DNA from: Gracilariopsis chorda
Taxonomy: Eukaryota; Rhodophyta; Florideophyceae; Gracilariales; Gracilariaceae
Assembly (NCBI GenBank): GCA_003194525.1
Contig: NBIV01000427.1
Coordinates: forward strand, 1 to 34,261
Reading direction: 5' to 3'
DNA length: 34,261 bases
A program made the position numbers and the translations under genes. Shown one piece after another: positions 31,673 to 34,261 of this stretch. A model generated the notes under the pieces. The model was not told the origin of the DNA. It was given only the letters and a program-made list of their open reading frames with translations, and did not search any database. Numbering within the stretch: position 1 is the first letter of the stretch; every line of letters begins with the position of its first letter.

Positions 31673-32197
31673 ATTTTGTTGGTTGAGAGAGTGCTTTGCC
31701 TTACCTATTAGCAATCACAAAACGTAGACCTGGTAGAACACGAACGTCAAACTTATGAACGGAGACACAACATCATACTGAGTTGCTTCTCTGCGTTTAC
31801 CTCACTCAAACCCTGCCATCCTTACGGCAATAGATGGACAAGTGATCGAGCCTGCTTCTGGAACTTGTCCTTCGGATCAGAGATGGTCCCACGAGGCCCA
31901 ACCAAGGACTCGAATCAAGTACCTAGCCCTCACAGTACGTCATGACAACCAATATTACGACAGCTCTTGTATCACATAATCACATAGTCCCCATACTTCG
32001 AACCCCCGAAACATGAGGAATTACAAGGTTTCTGTGAACGAAAGGGCCCTCACTCTCGTTTCCTTGGAAGCCAACCGCTTGCAGTTGCCTTGTGGTTCGT
32101 TGCACGGAGGAGCCAAAATTTAGAAGTTTCACTACAAAGTTTTGGGCAGTACACTAGTCGTTATACGGCTACAATACGGCTACAAGGGTAAGAAGGG
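31673..32197. other. Intergenic, no gene recognised
   Basis: About 520 bp after the HCF164-type gene, before the repeat-rich right end. Nothing recognised. Confidence 0.35.
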
Positions 32198-32273
32198 CCT
32201 TCGGCCCTACCACACTTTCCTGCAGTTGTGACGTCTGCATCTTGCCTGCAGGAAAGAGTGGTAGGGCCGGAGG
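32198..32273. repeat. Inverted repeat with 28-bp arms
   Basis: Arms 32198-32225 and 32246-32273 match at 26 of 28 positions (CCTTCGGCCCTACCAC ... and its complement) around a 20-nt loop. PstI-like CTGCAG palindromes close the arms. Confidence 0.85.
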
Positions 32274-32294
32274 TTGAGCGGTCACAAACCTGAG

Positions 32295-32328
32295 AATCAA
32301 ACGTTTTGGTTGTCCAAAACGTTTGATT
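32295..32328. repeat. Perfect 15-bp hairpin
   Basis: Arms 32295-32309 (AATCAAACGTTTTGG) and 32314-32328 are perfect complements separated by TTGT. It lies 21 bp from the preceding inverted repeat. A terminator, a foldback end or a recombination site are all possible. Confidence 0.85.
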
Positions 32329-32421
32329 ATCATTGGCGCAAAAAGTTGGCGAACCAAAAAACTCAAAAAATGAACGTGAAGCACGATTTTGGGTGCTGGC
32401 GCAGTTTGCGCCAAAAAAACG

Positions 32422-32563
32422 ATGAGGGGGGTGTTGTTGATTGATGGGAGGCGGTGCGCCAATAAACCGCTCTGTATGCCCCTCTACGCGCTTGCAAAAC
32501 CGCCATTTGGCGCAACGCCTCCCTACCACTTAAAAAATTCAGCAGCAGCAGCAGCGGCAAAGC
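32422..32563 (+). repeat. 142-bp direct repeat, copy 1
   Basis: It begins ATGAGGGGGGTGTTGTTGA and ends in a CAG tract followed by CAAAGC. It aligns without gaps to 32892-33033, at about 80% identity by eye. The most conserved parts are the first 19 bases and CATTTGGCGCAACGCCTCCC. Confidence 0.85.
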
Positions 32564-32592
32564 TTCCGGCTTACTGGCTGGCACTCCCATAA

Positions 32593-32891
32593 TGACTGCA
32601 GTTCCACCCAGTTACACAAAGCAACGTGTCGCGCTTTCTCATCATTGGCTGGCACTGCAGTCAACTTAGACACCTAAACACAAACCCTAATGGCTCCACA
32701 TACTCTAGGCGCCGCGGCGCCCCGTGGTTCTACGAGGGCTATTGCGAGCGCAAGCGAGCAAAATGCTCGGAGAGCCTCCGAACGCTACGAAATACACAAA
32801 GCTACAAAAACCACGCGGCGTGCAGCGCCGCCCACGGCCGAAGGCCGTTTTCACTTGTCTCAACACCCCACTCTTAATGATTTACACATGT
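32593..32891. other. Spacer between the two 142-bp repeats
   Basis: About 300 bp with a GC-rich GGCGCCGCGGCGCC palindrome near 32708. Small overlapping frames have repetitive composition and are not taken as genes. Confidence 0.35.
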
Positions 32892-33033
32892 ATGAGGGGG
32901 GTGTTGTTGACTGACGGGAGGCGTTGCTTCACAAATTCGCTTTGCACGCCCCCGTTTGCGCATGCAAATCGCCCATTTGGCGCAACGCCTCCCCACCATT
33001 AAAAACATTCAGCAGCAGCAGCAGCAGCAAAGC
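32892..33033 (+). repeat. 142-bp direct repeat, copy 2
   Basis: Second copy of the repeat at 32422-32563, same length and no gaps. Its terminal CAG tract (33010-33026) faces a CTG tract at 33048-33060, so this copy can also fold into a triplet-repeat hairpin. Confidence 0.85.
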
Positions 33034-33146
33034 GTTCAGTTCATTAGCTGCTGCTGCTGCATGTTGACTGTGCAATGGCTGCTGAATGGCTTGCAATACA
33101 ATCAAATTGTAGTGCCAGCCACTCAGCAGCAAAACCCCGCCTGTTC

Positions 33147-33226
33147 ATTCCGACACGTGGCACATTGCACTGCGCCAGTGCAGTGCATTCCGACACGTGG
33201 CAAATTGCACTGCGCCAGTGCAGTGT
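33147..33226 (+). repeat. 40-bp tandem repeat, two copies
   Basis: Units 33147-33186 and 33187-33226 agree at 38 of 40 positions (ATTCCGACACGTGGCA ...). Each contains the palindromic GCACTGCGCCAGTGC. Confidence 0.9.
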
Positions 33227-33287
33227 ATACTGAAGTTTCATTGCAGAAATGCCTGCAACAGACGTATATACTGCACTGGCGCAGTGC
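33207..33287. repeat. 24-bp inverted repeat around 33 bp
   Basis: Arms 33207-33230 and 33264-33287 match at 23 of 24 positions in inverted orientation. The left arm is the end of the second tandem unit plus ATAC; the right arm is an inverted third copy of the palindromic part. Confidence 0.85.
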
Positions 33288-33452
33288 CAAATGCATGTCG
33301 CTTGCTGACCCTAACCACTATTTTGCATCCCATTCAGGCTTGGCTAATAGCGCAGTGTCGTAACCTTTTGCTACTTTGGGCACTATTTGCTGGCCTGGGA
33401 CCTAGGCAAGGCCGAGCTCGTGTGCAGGTCGCCACAAGAGTAACCCACTAAG

Positions 33453-33765
33453 TACCACGGATCTGGGAAAATTCAGGTGCTCCTCTGTGGTATACTGGTC
33501 GTTTGACGGCGATCAGGAAGTCTGAGGGTTTACCGGACCTAATACCAGCTTGCTGTGCAGGGTCCGGGGCGGCCGCCGTGTCGTACCTCTTGGGGCCGGA
33601 AAGCACACTTCGGTGTGTGAGCAAAGGCAGACCAATCCTTACAACCGGACGCGGGTTAAACATCAAACGGCTTGAAAACCGGCTGGGCACACTCCGCCCG
33701 TCATAATCCAACAGGAGTGTGTCGAGAGTTCCTGTGCTGCACACGACTGCATCGGGTAAATATAA
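33453..33765 (+). other. Stretch dense in perfect stems; candidate structured leader
   Basis: Stems visible by eye: TACCAC/GTGGTA (33453 and 33487), CCGGACC/GGTCCGG (33533-33539 and 33561-33567), CACAC-TTCG-GTGTG with a UUCG loop (33604-33617) and CACACTCC/GGAGTGTG (33688-33695 and 33714-33721). No long open frame is convincing here. It precedes the GGAR-repeat frame by about 190 bp, so a structured untranslated RNA is possible. Confidence 0.5.
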
Positions 33766-33766
33766 G
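33761..33766 (+). promoter_or_regulatory. Possible TATA element before the GGAR-repeat frame
   Basis: TAAATATAAG lies about 190 bp upstream of the ATG at 33957. If used, the structured stretch before it would be promoter DNA rather than leader RNA. Confidence 0.3.
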
Positions 33767-33956
33767 CCTTGCAGCAATTTGTTTTTTTTAATTGCTGCAT
33801 GCGACTAGGCCCGGTGGGTGCAAAGCAACAAACTGCAACCAGTTTTTCACTTTCAACTTTGTGGTATATTGGAAATTATTCTGGAACTCTGGCAAAGTTT
33901 TTAACAGTTTACAAAAACATAGAATTGTTTTTTTTTCCTTTTTCTGGTAAATTGAA

Positions 33957-34261
33957 ATGACGAGAAGAGGGCGACGTCTAAACTCTGGTGGCGTTCGATC
34001 TAACTCAGGAGGTGCCAGAGACAATTCTGGAGGTGCCAGGTTGAACGCAGGCGGTGCAAGGCAAAACGCTGGTGGTCGTCGCGTCGGCAGTGGTGGAGCA
34101 CGGGCTGGAGCTGGAAGACCCCGAAGAGCACCAGATCTTCCAGCTCCAGATGAGTTGGGAGTAAATGAGAGCGGAGCACACGTTCAAGGACCTATTGTTC
34201 CAGTGGTTGAAGAAGACGAAATTACTCCTGCACCTACTTCGGTTGCAGCAGCAGTTAGCAC
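33957..34261 (+). CDS. Basic GGAR-repeat protein, N-terminal part, cut by window edge
   Basis: An ATG opens a frame that stays open for 101 codons to the window end. Residues of about 9-43 are five 7-residue units of the form N(S/A)GG(A/V/R)R plus one variable residue, then a Gly/Ala/Arg-rich part, then an acidic, proline-rich part (LPAPDELGVNES, VVEEDEITPAP). The RG-rich start suggests nucleic-acid binding, as in RGG-box proteins or the first protein of some retroelements. The repeat-rich upstream DNA favours a mobile-element protein, but no catalytic domain is in view, so this stays unassigned. Confidence 0.55.
   Translation, partial: MTRRGRRLNSGGVRSNSGGARDNSGGARLNAGGARQNAGGRRVGSGGARAGAGRPRRAPDLPAPDELGVNESGAHVQGPIVPVVEEDEITPAPTSVAAAVS

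Noticed and set aside
32626..33363. Several overlapping short frames in the repeat-rich region
   Set aside because: They follow the repeats in different frames and show no conserved reading frame between repeat copies.
33679..33745. HDV-like ribozyme
   Set aside because: A short stretch looks similar, but the P1/P2 pairing expected for the fold could not be drawn; kept only as a test within the structured-RNA finding.

Overview
The window reads as nuclear DNA of a photosynthetic eukaryote that carries phycobilisomes, most likely a unicellular red alga; a glaucophyte cannot be strictly excluded. The reasons are a nuclear-type gene for a phycobilisome linker with an N-terminal transit peptide (27144-28625), plastid-type FabG and HCF164-like proteins with targeting extensions, eukaryote-only genes (APC1, POP5), and short GT-AG introns of 75-92 nt that can be placed to the base. 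I cannot name the genus from sequence alone.

Layout. 1-3049: the 5' part of an LTR retrotransposon on the minus strand (LTR, primer-binding site, gag, start of pol with the protease DTGA motif), cut by the left edge. 3190-8133: a Mutator-like transposase gene on the minus strand that carries an N-terminal Ulp1-type cysteine protease domain, two zinc-binding FAR1/WRKY-GCM1-like regions, the DDE core and a SWIM finger; one base breaks its frame near 4171. 8966-10937: an AIG2-like gamma-glutamylcyclotransferase-fold gene converging on a two-exon 2-oxoglutarate/Fe(II) dioxygenase. 12067-12868: decayed LINE-like remnant. 13540-13830: a small DUF4050-like protein. 14158-14265: a foldback repeat. 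14493-19855: APC1, the largest anaphase-promoting-complex subunit, with one frame break in a G4 run.

20277-24606 is a tight housekeeping group: TypA/BipA GTPase (three exons), POP5 of RNase P/MRP, and an organellar EF-Ts. Two of these serve organellar translation and one serves tRNA maturation. 25446-26195 encodes a small secreted protein of unknown function. 27144-30048 is a head-to-head pair, phycobilisome linker and FabG, both apparently plastid-targeted and sharing a 511 bp upstream region. 30854-31672 encodes a thylakoid-type thioredoxin like HCF164.

31673-34261 is repeat-rich: two strong hairpins, a 142 bp direct repeat pair with CAG tracts, a 40 bp tandem repeat with inverted third copy, then a stretch dense in perfect stems that leads into a basic GGAR-repeat reading frame cut by the right edge. 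This end looks like part of an uncharacterised mobile element.

The two frame breaks (Mutator-like gene and APC1) both fall in 4-base homopolymers, so assembly error is a real possibility for both. The most unusual items are the protease-transposase protein, the long linker with a C-terminal LPSVS repeat, and the structured right-hand end.
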